Position numbers and translations under genes: made by a program
Shown here: piece by piece, positions 53,318-62,666 of the stretch
Layout: each line of letters starts with the position of its first letter
Numbering within the stretch: the first letter of the stretch is position 1
The notes under the pieces: model-generated
Told to the model about the DNA's origin: nothing
What the model saw: only the letters and a program-made list of their open reading frames with translations
The model's database searches: none
Assembly (NCBI RefSeq): GCF_017742215.1
Contig: NZ_JAGHKP010000003.1
Span: 304,210 to 368,209 of the forward strand
From: Chitinophaga chungangae
Lineage (GTDB): Bacteria > Bacteroidota > Bacteroidia > Chitinophagales > Chitinophagaceae
Length of the DNA stretch: 64,000 nt
Reading direction: 5' to 3'

Positions 53318-54376
53318 TTATAACCGGGTGTAAAATTGTACAAGCTGCATCATCAGTATTTCAATATCCGCGCGGGTATGCAGCGCGGAAAGCACTGCGC
53401 GGTGAATCTTCGGCCCCTGCGGGTCCGGGTAGGCGAAGGAAGATATGAGGGTGTCGCGGCGGAGCAGGAATTCGTTCACATCTTCTTCACGGTCTTCCAG
53501 CACAAACATGGGTAAAGCCGCCTGGTGGCTGATAGCGGCGATGCCTTCGGTGAGCCCTTCCATGGTTAGGATGTTTTTCTGCAGCCGTTTTCGGGCCGTG
53601 GCGAAAGCCTGCTGCGATTGCAGGAACGCGTAAGCATATGCCGGTATCATGGCGGTGCTGGCCGTGAAAAGCGGCAGTTTGCGGATGGCGGCGATGTCTG
53701 CGGCATGGCCGGCCACCATGCCGCCTTCGAGACTGTAAGCCTTGGCCAGGGAAGCGGTAAGCAGGTAACGCACGGCTTCGTTGGCGGGCAGCAGCGAAAT
53801 AATGCCTTCGCCTTCCGGGCCGAGCACGCCCAGGCCATGACTATCATCCACCAGCACCAATGTTTTGCGGCGGAGTTGTTTTAATGCGCTGAAATCGTTG
53901 ATGGTGGCGGTAAGCGGGTTCACCGCATCGGCGATGATCACATACTGGTGGTCGTTTCCGAGGTTCACCATATCCACCACCGCGTTGATCCAGTCCGCCC
54001 AAGTGCCGGAAGGAATTTGCGCGCCGGGATAACGGATGGCGGGATGCGCACCCGGAGAATACAGGGCTTCGCCTTTGCTCACCGCGTAGGTAACGGCGGC
54101 CTGCGCGGCGAGGTAACCGGAAGAAAAACAGGCGGCGCTTTGCTGGTGCAGATGCGCGGCCAGCGCATGTTCCGTTTCTTCGTACAGCCGTAGCTGTAAA
54201 TTGCCGATGCGGGAAGAGGGGTATACGCTGCCGTAACGTGCCAGCCCTTCGGCCAGCAGGTTGCGGAAGGCGTGGGACACGTGCATGCCCAGGTACGCGA
54301 AACCGGAAAAGAACAGGCAGTTCCTTCCTTCGATCTGCGCCGTTCTGCCGGGCGTACTGTCTGTAGTGCTGAACAT
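53318..54376 (-). CDS. AONS/KBL-like PLP-dependent acyltransferase or aminotransferase
   Basis: A 352-residue fold-type I PLP enzyme of the alpha-oxoamine synthase look. D177 and H180 in VLVDDSHGLGVLG should contact the PLP ring, and K212 in LLTASLAKAYSLEGG should form the Schiff base. The N-terminus has FFSGFAYLGM in place of the SxNYLG motif of AONS. True BioF, KBL or SPT enzymes are about 390-400 residues, so this one is short. No other biotin gene is near. It begins 1 nt after the lipoprotein stop, in a tight operon with TraB and DinB-like genes. The substrate is unknown. Confidence 0.8.
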   Translation of the reverse strand: MFSTTDSTPGRTAQIEGRNCLFFSGFAYLGMHVSHAFRNLLAEGLARYGSVYPSSRIGNLQLRLYEETEHALAAHLHQQSAACFSSGYLAAQAAVTYAVSKGEALYSPGAHPAIRYPGAQIPSGTWADWINAVVDMVNLGNDHQYVIIADAVNPLTATINDFSALKQLRRKTLVLVDDSHGLGVLGPEGEGIISLLPANEAVRYLLTASLAKAYSLEGGMVAGHAADIAAIRKLPLFTASTAMIPAYAYAFLQSQQAFATARKRLQKNILTMEGLTEGIAAISHQAALPMFVLEDREEDVNEFLLRRDTLISSFAYPDPQGPKIHRAVLSALHTRADIEILMMQLVQFYTRL

Positions 54377-54377
54377 A

Positions 54378-54797
54378 TTATTGCTTCCGGGTGCGTAAAA
54401 TAAAATGATAGTCGCCGGAGGCTACTTTCATATCGAAATTATTCTCGTCGAGCTTTTGCACTTCCACCAGGTGCTCCGCATTGCGTGAGCCGTTGGAGCT
54501 GGTGATGGAAATGATCTTCCCGTTGCTGAGCAGCTCGTACCGCCCGCTGTCCGGCACGCCCGCGATGGTGGCGATAAACAGGCCGTTGTCCAGGAACTGG
54601 TAATACGCATCGGAATAATAGCCGTTTTTGAGGTCTTTCGATTGCGTGATCTGATCGTTGTTGTACGGGTCAGATGGTGGAACGGCCACATCGTAGACCT
54701 TCCATTTTTTATGTTTGAGCAGCTTGTCGGTTTTGCCGCTGCTGCAGGCGGTGAGCGCTGCAGCGAGGCAGCAGGTATAAACCAGGTATTTTATCAT
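54378..54797 (-). CDS. Small lipoprotein of unknown function
   Basis: A 139-residue predicted lipoprotein with lipobox AALTAC (C18). The mature part starts with KTDKLLKHKKWKVYDVAVPP and then has beta-like strands (AYYQFLDNGLFIATIAGVPD, YELLSNGKIISITSSNG), a lipocalin-like pattern seen in many Bacteroidota lipoproteins. No function can be given. It overlaps the preceding DinB-like gene by 4 nt (ATGA) and is 1 nt from the AONS-like gene. Confidence 0.75.
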   Translation of the reverse strand: MIKYLVYTCCLAAALTACSSGKTDKLLKHKKWKVYDVAVPPSDPYNNDQITQSKDLKNGYYSDAYYQFLDNGLFIATIAGVPDSGRYELLSNGKIISITSSNGSRNAEHLVEVQKLDENNFDMKVASGDYHFILRTRKQ

Positions 54798-55321
54798 TTG
54801 CCGGCGGCTTTTTGTTCGTTAAATTCCCGGGTTTTGCCTTTGGCGATGGAAAGGGTCTGCCAGTTCTCCGCCTTCATCATTTTCCCCAGGAACACGATCT
54901 GGCCTACGTGGTAAGGGTAGTGGGCCAGCTGGCGGTTCAGGGCGTCTATCACGATGTGCGGTTCGGTACGGATGTGCACGATCTTGGATAGATCGGCGTC
55001 GGTAAGACCGTCCAGCGTTTGCATCAGGCAGTCCCAGCCTTTGTTCCAAATGGCGGTCATGTCTGCCTTGGTGGCTTTAGGTTCCTTGTCTTCAAACTCC
55101 GCGTCGCGCTCGCGCCAGGGTTTTTCGCCGTCGGTGGTCAGGAAGTCGGTGAAGCGGCTGAGCATGTTGCCGCTCATATGTTTTACGATGATGTAAATAT
55201 TGTTCGGTTCGCCGGCGGGCTGCCAGTGGATCTGCTCGTCGCTGAGCTGGGCGAATGTTTTCTCCGCAAGTTCCTTGTAAGTAAGGAACCGTTTCTTCAG
55301 GCTGTCAAGATAAATACTCAT
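54794..55321 (-). CDS. DinB-superfamily protein (DUF1572-like)
   Basis: A 175-residue four-helix-bundle protein. The pattern fits DUF1572 proteins of the DinB/YfiT superfamily: LKKRFLTYKELAEKTFAQLS at the start, IIVKHMSGNMLSRFTDFLTT with the first metal His, and LAHYPYHVGQIVFLGKMM with two more. Relatives bind a divalent metal and act as thiol- or S-transferases, including bacillithiol-dependent enzymes in Gram-positive bacteria. That is of interest next to the gamma-glutamyltransferase gene, 31 nt upstream, but no thiol link is shown. It overlaps the next gene by 4 nt. Confidence 0.85.
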   Translation of the reverse strand: MSIYLDSLKKRFLTYKELAEKTFAQLSDEQIHWQPAGEPNNIYIIVKHMSGNMLSRFTDFLTTDGEKPWRERDAEFEDKEPKATKADMTAIWNKGWDCLMQTLDGLTDADLSKIVHIRTEPHIVIDALNRQLAHYPYHVGQIVFLGKMMKAENWQTLSIAKGKTREFNEQKAAGK

Positions 55322-55352
55322 AACCAGGCTTTTTTATATCCCGAATGTACAA

Positions 55353-57053
55353 TTATTCTCCGGCAGCGCTGTCGTCGCCGCGGCCGTCCGCCACGGCTTC
55401 CAGTTTGCCCTTTCCCGTCACTTTAATTAATTCCGTTCTGCCGATGGAACCGCGTGCCTCGAATTTGTAGCCCATGCGCTCCAGCGAATATTTCACGGGG
55501 TTGGGGAACCCTTTTTCGAGATACACGACGTCCGGCAGCCATTGATGATGGAATTTGGGCGCATTCACCACTTCGCTGGCGTCCAGTTTAAACACGAGCG
55601 CGTTCACCAGCGTCTGGAACATGGAAGTAATAATAGTGGCGCCGCCGGGCGTGCCGGTGATCAGCAGCGGTTGTTTGTTCTGCAGCACGATGGTGGGCGT
55701 CATGGAGCTGAGCATGCGTTTGCCCGGCGCAATGGCGTTGGCTTCGTTGCCTAACAGCCCGTACATGTTGGGCGATCCGGGTTTTACGGAAAAATCGTCC
55801 ATTTCGTTGTTGAGCAGGAAACCCGCGCCGCCCACCACTACGCTGCTGCCGTAACCGCCGTTGAGCGTGGTGGTAACGGATACGGCGTTGCCTGATGCAT
55901 CCACCACGCTGAGGTGGGTGGTCTGGTCGCTTTCTTTGATCACGCCGGCGGGCACACGCGCGCTGAGCGAAGCGAGCCCGGGCGTGAAATCGGCCATGCG
56001 GCGGGAGAGATAATCTTTATCCATCAGGTTGTCTACCGGCACATCCACAAAATGCGGGTCGCCGAGGTATTGCGCACGGTCTGCATACGCCCTGCGTTCC
56101 GCTTCTATCATCAGCTGCACGCTTTTGGGGTTGTGAAAGCCCCATTCTTCCATCGGCTGGTTCTCCACCATGCCGAGCATCTGCCGCAGCCCGATGCCGC
56201 CGCTGCTGGGCAGGGGCATGGTCACCACATCGTAGCCGCGGAATTTGAACTGCAGCGGTTGCAGTACTTCCGCGCGGTAATTCTTCATGTCTTCCACGGA
56301 AATGATCCCGCCGCCGCGTTGCATTTCTTCCGCCACCAGCCGCGCCGTTTCGCCTTCGTAAAAACCGGCCGCGCCTTTTTCGGCAATACGTTTCAGGGTA
56401 TTGGCAAGGTCTTTCTGCACCAGCGTATCGCCTTCTTTCCAGTCGCCGTCTTTCACGAAGGCCACGGGCCGCGTGTTCACTTTCAGGAAAGTGGCGCGCT
56501 GGCGGTTGAGGCCGCGCGCTTCGGCGGCGGTGATAATGTAGCCCTGTTCGGCCAGGCGGATGGCAGGAGCTGCCAGCCTGGCGAACGGCAGTTTGGCGTA
56601 TGGGTGCGTGGCGATCAGCCCGGCTACGGTGCCGGGCACACCGGCGGCGAGGTGGCCTGTAAGACTTTTATTTCTGACGGGCGTTCCCGCGGAATCGAGG
56701 TACATATCGCGGTGAGCCTTTCCGGGCGCCATTTCGCGGTAATTGATCGCTATTTTTTTGCCTTTGGGCGTGACGGCTACGAGAAAACCGCCGCCGCCCA
56801 GGTTGCCCGCTTCCGGGTATACGACGGCCAGCGCCAGTTGTGTGGCAATGGCCGCGTCGAACGCATTGCCGCCGGCTTTTAATACCTCCGCGCCCGCCAT
56901 GCTGGCCAGCGGATGTGCCGATACCACGGCGTATTTACGGGCTTCCAGGCGTTTGGTGATGGTGTATTGCTGCGGGCCTGATTGCTGGGCCGCAGCGCCC
57001 AGGGATAACAACGTAAGCAGGAAAACAAAGGAACGCGTCATTGTTGGCATCAT
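55353..57053 (-). CDS. ggt: Gamma-glutamyltransferase
   Basis: A 566-residue exported enzyme that cleaves or transfers the gamma-glutamyl group of glutathione and related amides. A signal peptide (TRSFVFLLTLLSLGAAAQ) is followed by the large-subunit region with YPEAGNLGGGGFLV and HLAAGVPGTVAGL. Self-cleavage before the conserved Thr in DQTTHLSVVD (T378) would free the small subunit, which has VSVTTTLNGGYGSSVVV and further oxyanion residues (PGKRMLSSMTPTI). Two near-adjacent starts (MMPTM) are possible. The stop is 31 nt from the DinB-like gene, so it probably heads the five-gene operon. Confidence 0.93.
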   Translation of the reverse strand: MMPTMTRSFVFLLTLLSLGAAAQQSGPQQYTITKRLEARKYAVVSAHPLASMAGAEVLKAGGNAFDAAIATQLALAVVYPEAGNLGGGGFLVAVTPKGKKIAINYREMAPGKAHRDMYLDSAGTPVRNKSLTGHLAAGVPGTVAGLIATHPYAKLPFARLAAPAIRLAEQGYIITAAEARGLNRQRATFLKVNTRPVAFVKDGDWKEGDTLVQKDLANTLKRIAEKGAAGFYEGETARLVAEEMQRGGGIISVEDMKNYRAEVLQPLQFKFRGYDVVTMPLPSSGGIGLRQMLGMVENQPMEEWGFHNPKSVQLMIEAERRAYADRAQYLGDPHFVDVPVDNLMDKDYLSRRMADFTPGLASLSARVPAGVIKESDQTTHLSVVDASGNAVSVTTTLNGGYGSSVVVGGAGFLLNNEMDDFSVKPGSPNMYGLLGNEANAIAPGKRMLSSMTPTIVLQNKQPLLITGTPGGATIITSMFQTLVNALVFKLDASEVVNAPKFHHQWLPDVVYLEKGFPNPVKYSLERMGYKFEARGSIGRTELIKVTGKGKLEAVADGRGDDSAAGE

Positions 57054-57139
57054 TTCCAGCTAAATTAATATTATTTCCCGGCGAATCCATTACATGTGCA
57101 GGCCGCATTTTTCCTATCTTAGGGGGATACAACCAAACT

Positions 57140-59635
57140 ATGAGGTATATTTTTTCCTTATTCGCGGCCCTGATCGTTATTGCAACAACGCAAGCCCAGC
57201 CTTCCCCGCAGCAGTTTCTTCAATACCAGCCCGGTACACGGTTCACGCCGCATTTCAAAGTGATGGAGTATTTCCGGAAAGTGGCGGAAACCACTAAAAA
57301 CGTGAAGCTGGAAACTTATGGAGAAACCTACGAAGGCCGGCCGCTGGTGATGGCCATTCTTTCCAGCCCCGAAAACATGGCGCGGCTGGAAGAGATCCGG
57401 CAGCACAATCTCGGCCTCGTTTCCGGCACGGCGCAAGGCCCGCAGCCGGTGATCGTCTGGCTCAGCTACAACGTGCACGGCAACGAAGCCGTAAGCACCG
57501 AAGCCGCCATGAAAACGCTGTACACACTGCTTACCGAACGCAAAGAGCTGCTGCAGAACGCGGTTATCATTATAGATCCCTGCCTGAACCCGGACGGGCG
57601 CGAACGTTATGTGAACTTCTACAATTCCGTGCGCGGCAAACAATACGACGCCACGCCATACGCCCGCGAGCATTACGAGCCCTGGCCCGGCGGGCGCAGC
57701 AATCATTATTATTTCGATCTGAACCGCGACTGGGCATGGCAAACGCAAACCGAATCGCAGCAGCGCGTATTACAATACAACCGCTGGATGCCGCAGGTAC
57801 ACGTGGATTTTCATGAACAGGGCGTGGAGGCGCCGTATTATTTCGCGCCGGCGGCGGAACCGCTGCACGACGCCATCACGGCCTGGCAGCGCGACTTCCA
57901 GGTGCAGATCGGCAAACATAACGCCACTTATTTCGACAAAAAAGGCTGGCTGTATTTTACGCGCGAACAGTTCGACCTGTTCTATCCCAGCTACGGCGAT
58001 ACTTATCCCACGTACAACGGTTCCATCGGCATGACCTACGAACAGGGCGGCGGCGGCCGCGCGGGGCTTGCCATTACCACCCGCCAGGGCGATACGCTTA
58101 CGCTGAGAGACAGGGTGGAACATCATTTCGTGACGGGCATGGCCACCGTGGAAGTATCCGCCGCCAACGCCGCGAAACTGGTGCAGGAATTTACCCAGTA
58201 CTTCGCCGATGCGCGCAGCAAACCTTCCGGCGAATACAAAACTTATGTCGTGAAAGGCGCGGGCAACGCCGAAAACCTGCTGACGCTTTCCGAAACGCTG
58301 CGCCGCAACGATATTGTGACGGGTTTTGCCACGGGCAATTCACAAAGCAGCGGCTTCAACTATTTCACCGGTAAAACCGAAAAGTTCAATATCGAGAAAG
58401 GCGACCTGGTGATCAGCGCTTTCCAGCCGCGTTCCAACCTCGTGCGCGTGTTATTCGAACCGGTGGCGCGGCTGACGGATTCCGTCACTTACGACATCAC
58501 CGCCTGGGCGCTGCCGTATGCTTACGGATTGCCCGCATACGCGGTATCGGGCAGGCTGGATCCCGCCGTGAGCGCGGAACCGGAGAAAACCACCGTTACA
58601 CAGGCGGAAGGCAATACTTACGCGTACCTCGCGCAGTGGAACAGCACCAAAGACCTGAAATTCCTCGCCGCTTTGCTGAACCGCAACATCAAAGTGCGTT
58701 ATTCCGAAGCTCCTTTTACGATCGGCGAAAATACATACGCCGCCGGCACGCTGATCATCACCAAAGCCGGCAACAATTCACTGGAGGCAGTGCCTGCCAT
58801 CGCCACAAAAATGGGCGTGGCACTGGTGAAAGTACCGACCGGTTTCGTGGATAAAGGCGCGGATTTCGGGTCGGACAAAATACGTTACATTCGCAAGCCG
58901 AAAGTAGCCGTGGTGGCGGGAGACGGCGTTTCTTCGCTAGGCATGGGCGAGATCTGGCATTTCTTCGAGCAGCAGATCGAATACCCGCTCACCGTTATCC
59001 CTTCTTCGTCGCTGTCCGGCGCCAGCTGGCGCGACCTGGACGTGCTGATCCTGCCTGACGGGAATTATTCCGCATTGGCAGACAAACAGGCCGCCGCCCG
59101 GCTGAAAGACTGGGTGAGCGCGGGCGGAAGGCTTATTGCTTTGGAAGACGCGGTAGCGCAACTGGCAGCCGGCGAATGGGGCTTCAAACTGAAAAAAGAC
59201 GAGGAAGAAAATGATAAAGACAAAAAAGAAGAACCGAAAAAAGACCCGTATCTCCCGCTGAAACCTTACGCCAACCGCGAACGGGAAAGCGTTTCACAAT
59301 TCATACCAGGCGCTATCTACAAAGTGCATATGGACCACACGCACCCGCTGGCATTCGGTTACCCGGATTATTATTACACGCTCAAACAAAGCGATAAACT
59401 GGTGGAGTTCATCGAAAACGACGGGTGGAACGTGGGCGTGCTGAAACAAAACGATTACCTCACCGGCTTCGTGGGGGCGCAAACCAAGCTCCGTCTCAAC
59501 AACGGCCTGCTTTTCGGCGTGAAGGAAGTAGGGCAGGGGGAAGTAGTGCTGCTCACAGATAACCCGCTGTTCAGAAGTTTCTGGGAAAACGGCAAGCTGC
59601 TGTTCGGCAATGCCGTGTTCATGGTAGGACAATAA
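57140..59635 (+). CDS. M14-family zinc carboxypeptidase with C-terminal extension
   Basis: An 831-residue exported peptidase. The start at 57140 (MRYIFSLFAALIVIATTQAQ) gives a signal peptide; an upstream in-frame start is unlikely. The catalytic domain (about residues 30-330) has the zinc motif in SYNVHGNEAVSTEA, NPDGRERYVN, YFDLNRDWAWQTQTESQQ and HVDFHEQG, the last giving the third zinc His. The second half is a large extension with a GATase-like or flavodoxin-like fold near residues 600-720 (VAVVAGDGVSS, LDVLILPDGNYSAL) and a Lys/Glu-rich linker. It probably hydrolyses peptides or cell-wall peptides outside the cytosol. It is divergent from ggt and has a strong terminator. Confidence 0.88.
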   Translation: MRYIFSLFAALIVIATTQAQPSPQQFLQYQPGTRFTPHFKVMEYFRKVAETTKNVKLETYGETYEGRPLVMAILSSPENMARLEEIRQHNLGLVSGTAQGPQPVIVWLSYNVHGNEAVSTEAAMKTLYTLLTERKELLQNAVIIIDPCLNPDGRERYVNFYNSVRGKQYDATPYAREHYEPWPGGRSNHYYFDLNRDWAWQTQTESQQRVLQYNRWMPQVHVDFHEQGVEAPYYFAPAAEPLHDAITAWQRDFQVQIGKHNATYFDKKGWLYFTREQFDLFYPSYGDTYPTYNGSIGMTYEQGGGGRAGLAITTRQGDTLTLRDRVEHHFVTGMATVEVSAANAAKLVQEFTQYFADARSKPSGEYKTYVVKGAGNAENLLTLSETLRRNDIVTGFATGNSQSSGFNYFTGKTEKFNIEKGDLVISAFQPRSNLVRVLFEPVARLTDSVTYDITAWALPYAYGLPAYAVSGRLDPAVSAEPEKTTVTQAEGNTYAYLAQWNSTKDLKFLAALLNRNIKVRYSEAPFTIGENTYAAGTLIITKAGNNSLEAVPAIATKMGVALVKVPTGFVDKGADFGSDKIRYIRKPKVAVVAGDGVSSLGMGEIWHFFEQQIEYPLTVIPSSSLSGASWRDLDVLILPDGNYSALADKQAAARLKDWVSAGGRLIALEDAVAQLAAGEWGFKLKKDEEENDKDKKEEPKKDPYLPLKPYANRERESVSQFIPGAIYKVHMDHTHPLAFGYPDYYYTLKQSDKLVEFIENDGWNVGVLKQNDYLTGFVGAQTKLRLNNGLLFGVKEVGQGEVVLLTDNPLFRSFWENGKLLFGNAVFMVGQ

Positions 59636-59652
59636 AAAGCTCGATAATATCA

Positions 59653-59687
59653 AAAGCCCCGCGGAATATTTCCCGCGGGGCTTTTTT
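59653..59687 (+). terminator. Terminator of the M14 peptidase gene
   Basis: AAAGCCCCGCGG (59653-59664) pairs with CCGCGGGGCTTT, separated by about 8 nt, followed by six T. It lies 18 nt past the stop codon. Confidence 0.85.
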
Positions 59688-59718
59688 ATGCATTGGTCTA
59701 TGTTTTCAGCGGGTTGGG

Positions 59719-59732
59719 CGATCGCGCGATCG
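59719..59732. repeat. 14-bp perfect palindrome CGATCGCGCGATCG
   Basis: The sequence equals its own reverse complement and contains GCGATCGC. It sits in the convergent spacer 59688-59855 between the M14 peptidase and redoxin genes, which otherwise holds only terminators. Confidence 0.75.
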
Positions 59733-59805
59733 TTCCATCCGCGATCTTGTTATTATTGTGCCGTACTCCTCGTCAACGAACAGATAGTCCGTTATCGTTT
59801 AAAGC

Positions 59806-59841
59806 AAAAAAAGGCTACTTGTCTGAAGTAGCCTTTTCTTT
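59806..59841 (-). terminator. Terminator of the redoxin gene
   Basis: AAAAGGCTACTT (59809-59820) pairs with AAGTAGCCTTTT (59826-59837) with a GTCTG loop; T-rich flanks lie on both sides. It is 19 nt past the redoxin stop. Confidence 0.8.
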
Positions 59842-59855
59842 TTTATGAGCTGGTC

Positions 59856-60461
59856 TTACATTTTGCGTTTGATGCCGCAGCCGACGGAAGCGGTGGTGGT
59901 CACCGGCACTGGTTTGCCGGTTGTCATGGCGCTGATGGCGTTGTGGAGATAGTGCGTCTTTACGCCTTCGGCGCTGCCGGGATTATCGTCTATCGCGCCT
60001 TTGTACACGAGCGTGGCGTTTTTGTCGAAAAGGTAACATTCGGGCGTGCGGTCCGCGGCAAATGCATCCGCGATCTGGTTGTCTTTATCCACCACATACG
60101 GCCAGCTGTAACGCTGCCCTTTGCCGTAGCTTTGCATGGCTTCGAAGGAATCGCCGCCGGTGGCGCGGTCTGCTTCGTTGGAATTGATAAGGATCACGCC
60201 GATGTTATTTTTCAGCGCAAACTGGCAGATCTCGCGCGTGCGATCCTGGTTCCGTTTAACGTACGGGCAGGTATTGCAGCTGAACATAACCAGCAGGCCA
60301 TTGCTTTTTTTAACGTCGTTCAATGAAAATTCCCTGCCGGAGATGTCTTTCATTTTGATATCTGCCTTCGGCAGCTTCGCCCCGATGTTCAGCGTATCAG
60401 GAAAACGGAATGCCACAAGCGAAAACACTGCAAGAAGCAGTAAAAGAATTTGCTTTTTCAT
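59856..60461 (-). CDS. Secreted redoxin-domain (thioredoxin-like) protein
   Basis: A 201-residue exported protein with signal peptide (MKKQILLLLLAVFSLVAF). The thioredoxin-like or AhpC/TSA fold shows LPKADIKMKDISGREFSLND, the active-site segment VMFSCNTCPYVKRN with C62 and C65, and the late DRTPECYLFDKNATLVYKG. The CxxC is CNTC, unlike the CGPC of thioredoxin, but typical of these periplasmic redoxins. It may act in disulfide handling or peroxide defence in the periplasm. No partner gene is adjacent. Confidence 0.88.
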   Translation of the reverse strand: MKKQILLLLLAVFSLVAFRFPDTLNIGAKLPKADIKMKDISGREFSLNDVKKSNGLLVMFSCNTCPYVKRNQDRTREICQFALKNNIGVILINSNEADRATGGDSFEAMQSYGKGQRYSWPYVVDKDNQIADAFAADRTPECYLFDKNATLVYKGAIDDNPGSAEGVKTHYLHNAISAMTTGKPVPVTTTASVGCGIKRKM

Positions 60462-60576
60462 AGGCTCCCTTAATTTGGTTCAACATGAAATTAAGGCATT
60501 TGGCAGGTAATAAAAAGCCATTCATCCTAATTTAGAAAATCTTCAGCGGGGAATTGATATGATATTAACGGAGAGG

Positions 60577-61545
60577 TTATGAAAGTCCCTGTAACTCAGG
60601 CGCTTCATTCAGTTCGCGTTCTGCCGCAATTTCGCGCAGCGTACTGATGCTGGTGTTCAATTCGAAGCCGATCAGCAGTATGAACGAGTTAAAATACACC
60701 ACGAGCATCAATACCAGGATGGTGCCGATGGAGCCGTAGATCTGGTTGTATTGCGCAAAATTCGTGACCCAGAACGAAAAGCCGAGGGTTACGACGATCA
60801 TGGAAATGGTGGCGAAAGTGGAGCCGGCGGAAATGAATTTCCATTTCTTTTTGGTGGCGGGGCCCCAGCGGTAGATCACGGAAATGATGGAAAAAAACAA
60901 GAGCACAATGAGCACCCAACGTACAAGGCCCATCGAGAACTGGGACACCGCGTCTGCAATGCCGACCTTCTCCAGCAATGTTTTTAAGATCGTGCCCTGC
61001 ACGATGATGAGCGCAACCGTTACCAGCAAAAGCATTACCAGGAACACGGTGAGCATCAGTGCCGTGAGCCGCGTTTGCCACCACGTGCGTTGTGTGAAGC
61101 CCGGCAGCAGTTTGTCGAACGAGCGCAGCATGCCCATTACCCCGTTGGACGAATAATAAAAGCTGAGCACGAACGCTAAAGACAGCAGGGTGTTGCGCTG
61201 GGTGTACAAAAAGTCGTGGATCATGTCGCGCACGATAATGTAGCTGCTGTAGTTGGGCGTGAGGCTTTCCGCGAGGTCGTACAGCGTGGGCTCAACGTTT
61301 TGCAACGGGATGAACGGCACGAGCGTGAAAAGGAAGATGAAAAACGGCGGAATGGCCAGCAGGAAGTTGAACGAAATGGCCGCGGCGCGCTCGGTGAGGC
61401 TTTCTTTCGCCGTTTCTTTCAGGAAAAAAACGATCACGTCGTACAAAGGCGCACGGTCGAACCCCGGCAGTACCAGCGTTTTGCTTTTATGCACTAACCA
61501 ACGTACGGGTTTGAAATCAAGAATGATTTTTTCTACATCGATCAT
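60577..61545 (-). CDS. YihY/BrkB-family inner-membrane protein
   Basis: A 322-residue polytopic protein. Six TM segments can be placed, with the family's N-terminal ERAAAISFNFLLAIPPFFIF near residue 55 and the central YRWGPATKKKWKFISAGSTF. The family was once called ribonuclease BN, but the RNase activity belongs to another protein, so the function is unknown; it is often linked to envelope or virulence traits. It is transcribed in the same direction as mltG, with 42 nt between them. Confidence 0.9.
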   Translation of the reverse strand: MIDVEKIILDFKPVRWLVHKSKTLVLPGFDRAPLYDVIVFFLKETAKESLTERAAAISFNFLLAIPPFFIFLFTLVPFIPLQNVEPTLYDLAESLTPNYSSYIIVRDMIHDFLYTQRNTLLSLAFVLSFYYSSNGVMGMLRSFDKLLPGFTQRTWWQTRLTALMLTVFLVMLLLVTVALIIVQGTILKTLLEKVGIADAVSQFSMGLVRWVLIVLLFFSIISVIYRWGPATKKKWKFISAGSTFATISMIVVTLGFSFWVTNFAQYNQIYGSIGTILVLMLVVYFNSFILLIGFELNTSISTLREIAAERELNEAPELQGLS

Positions 61546-61587
61546 CCGCGGGATTTGTTGGACCGTTGTAAAAGTACGAAGAAAGGG

Positions 61588-62643
61588 TTATTTAATCCCT
61601 CTTGCGTTCAATTCCTTCTGATAGGTGCGCGCGTTTTCGAGATGTTCCTTAAATGTGGAAGCGAAGGCGTGATACCCGCTGCCATCGGCCTTTGCGCAGA
61701 AATAAAGGTACTCCGTGTCCGCCGGTTGCAGCACCGCTTCGATGGATTTTACGGAAGGCGTGCATATGGGGCCGGGAGGAAGGCCGGTATAACGGTAAGT
61801 GTTATACGGAGAATCGAATGTGAGATAAGAGCCCCAGATACGTTTTAACGCGAAATTTTTCAGCGCGTATTTCACGGTCGGGTCGGCGCCCAGCTTCATG
61901 CCTTTTTTCAGCCGGTTGAGGTATACGCTGGCGATGCTCGGTTTTTCGTCGTGGCGGTTGGTTTCTTCCTCCACGATGGAAGCGAGGGTAACCACTTCGG
62001 CGGGTGTAAGCCCCAGTGCGGCGGCTTTGGCCTTGCGTTCGTCCGTCCAGAATTTCGCGTAGCTATCTTCCAGTTTTTCAAACACCTTGCCCGCGCTGGT
62101 GTTCCAGTAAAATTCGTACGTATTGGGCATCACGGCCGCCATTACGGTTTGCGTGTCGAGACCGAACTGGCGCAAGTACACGGCATCGTCCATTATCGCG
62201 CGGAGGGCGGTGGAATCGGCTTCCAGCTGGGAGGAAACGAGGCGTATAAAGTCGTCTTTGAGGCGTAGTTTGTTGATGACCAGTTTTACGGGCGATTGCC
62301 TGCCGGAGCGGAGGATGCGCACGATATCGAGGTTGCCCATGCCTTTTTTGATCTCGTAACGGCCGGCTTTCACGCGGGCGGGATAATCCAGCTGGCGCGC
62401 CACGAGGTTGAAGGTGGCGGGGGAGGAAATGATCTCCTGGTCTTTGAGGCCCTGAAGCACATCCGCATATTTGCTGCCGGTAGGGATGTAAAAGTATTTT
62501 TTATCGCCGAAAGAGCGGGTATTGGGGCCCATGAGCAGGTAACCGCCGAGCACGAGGGCGCCGGCCAGCAGGCAGGCGGCAATAACGGCAATGCGGCGCA
62601 CCCAGGGGGAGTTGTTTCTTTTTACTTTGGACTTTTGTTTCAT
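61588..62643 (-). CDS. mltG: Endolytic murein transglycosylase MltG
   Basis: A 351-residue inner-membrane enzyme that cuts nascent glycan strands and so limits peptidoglycan chain length. It has a basic N-terminus, a TM helix (IAVIAACLLAGALVLGGYLL), a LysM-like region, and the YceG catalytic domain with LASIVEEETNRHDEKPSIAS (catalytic Glu), VYLNRLKKGMKLGADPTVKY and DSPYNTYRYTGLPPGPICTP. The C-terminus has TEYLYFCAKADGSGYHAFAS. Gene order secG, terminator, mltG, YihY. Confidence 0.95.
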   Translation of the reverse strand: MKQKSKVKRNNSPWVRRIAVIAACLLAGALVLGGYLLMGPNTRSFGDKKYFYIPTGSKYADVLQGLKDQEIISSPATFNLVARQLDYPARVKAGRYEIKKGMGNLDIVRILRSGRQSPVKLVINKLRLKDDFIRLVSSQLEADSTALRAIMDDAVYLRQFGLDTQTVMAAVMPNTYEFYWNTSAGKVFEKLEDSYAKFWTDERKAKAAALGLTPAEVVTLASIVEEETNRHDEKPSIASVYLNRLKKGMKLGADPTVKYALKNFALKRIWGSYLTFDSPYNTYRYTGLPPGPICTPSVKSIEAVLQPADTEYLYFCAKADGSGYHAFASTFKEHLENARTYQKELNARGIK

Positions 62644-62666
62644 GGGATGGATGGCGGTATTTCAAT

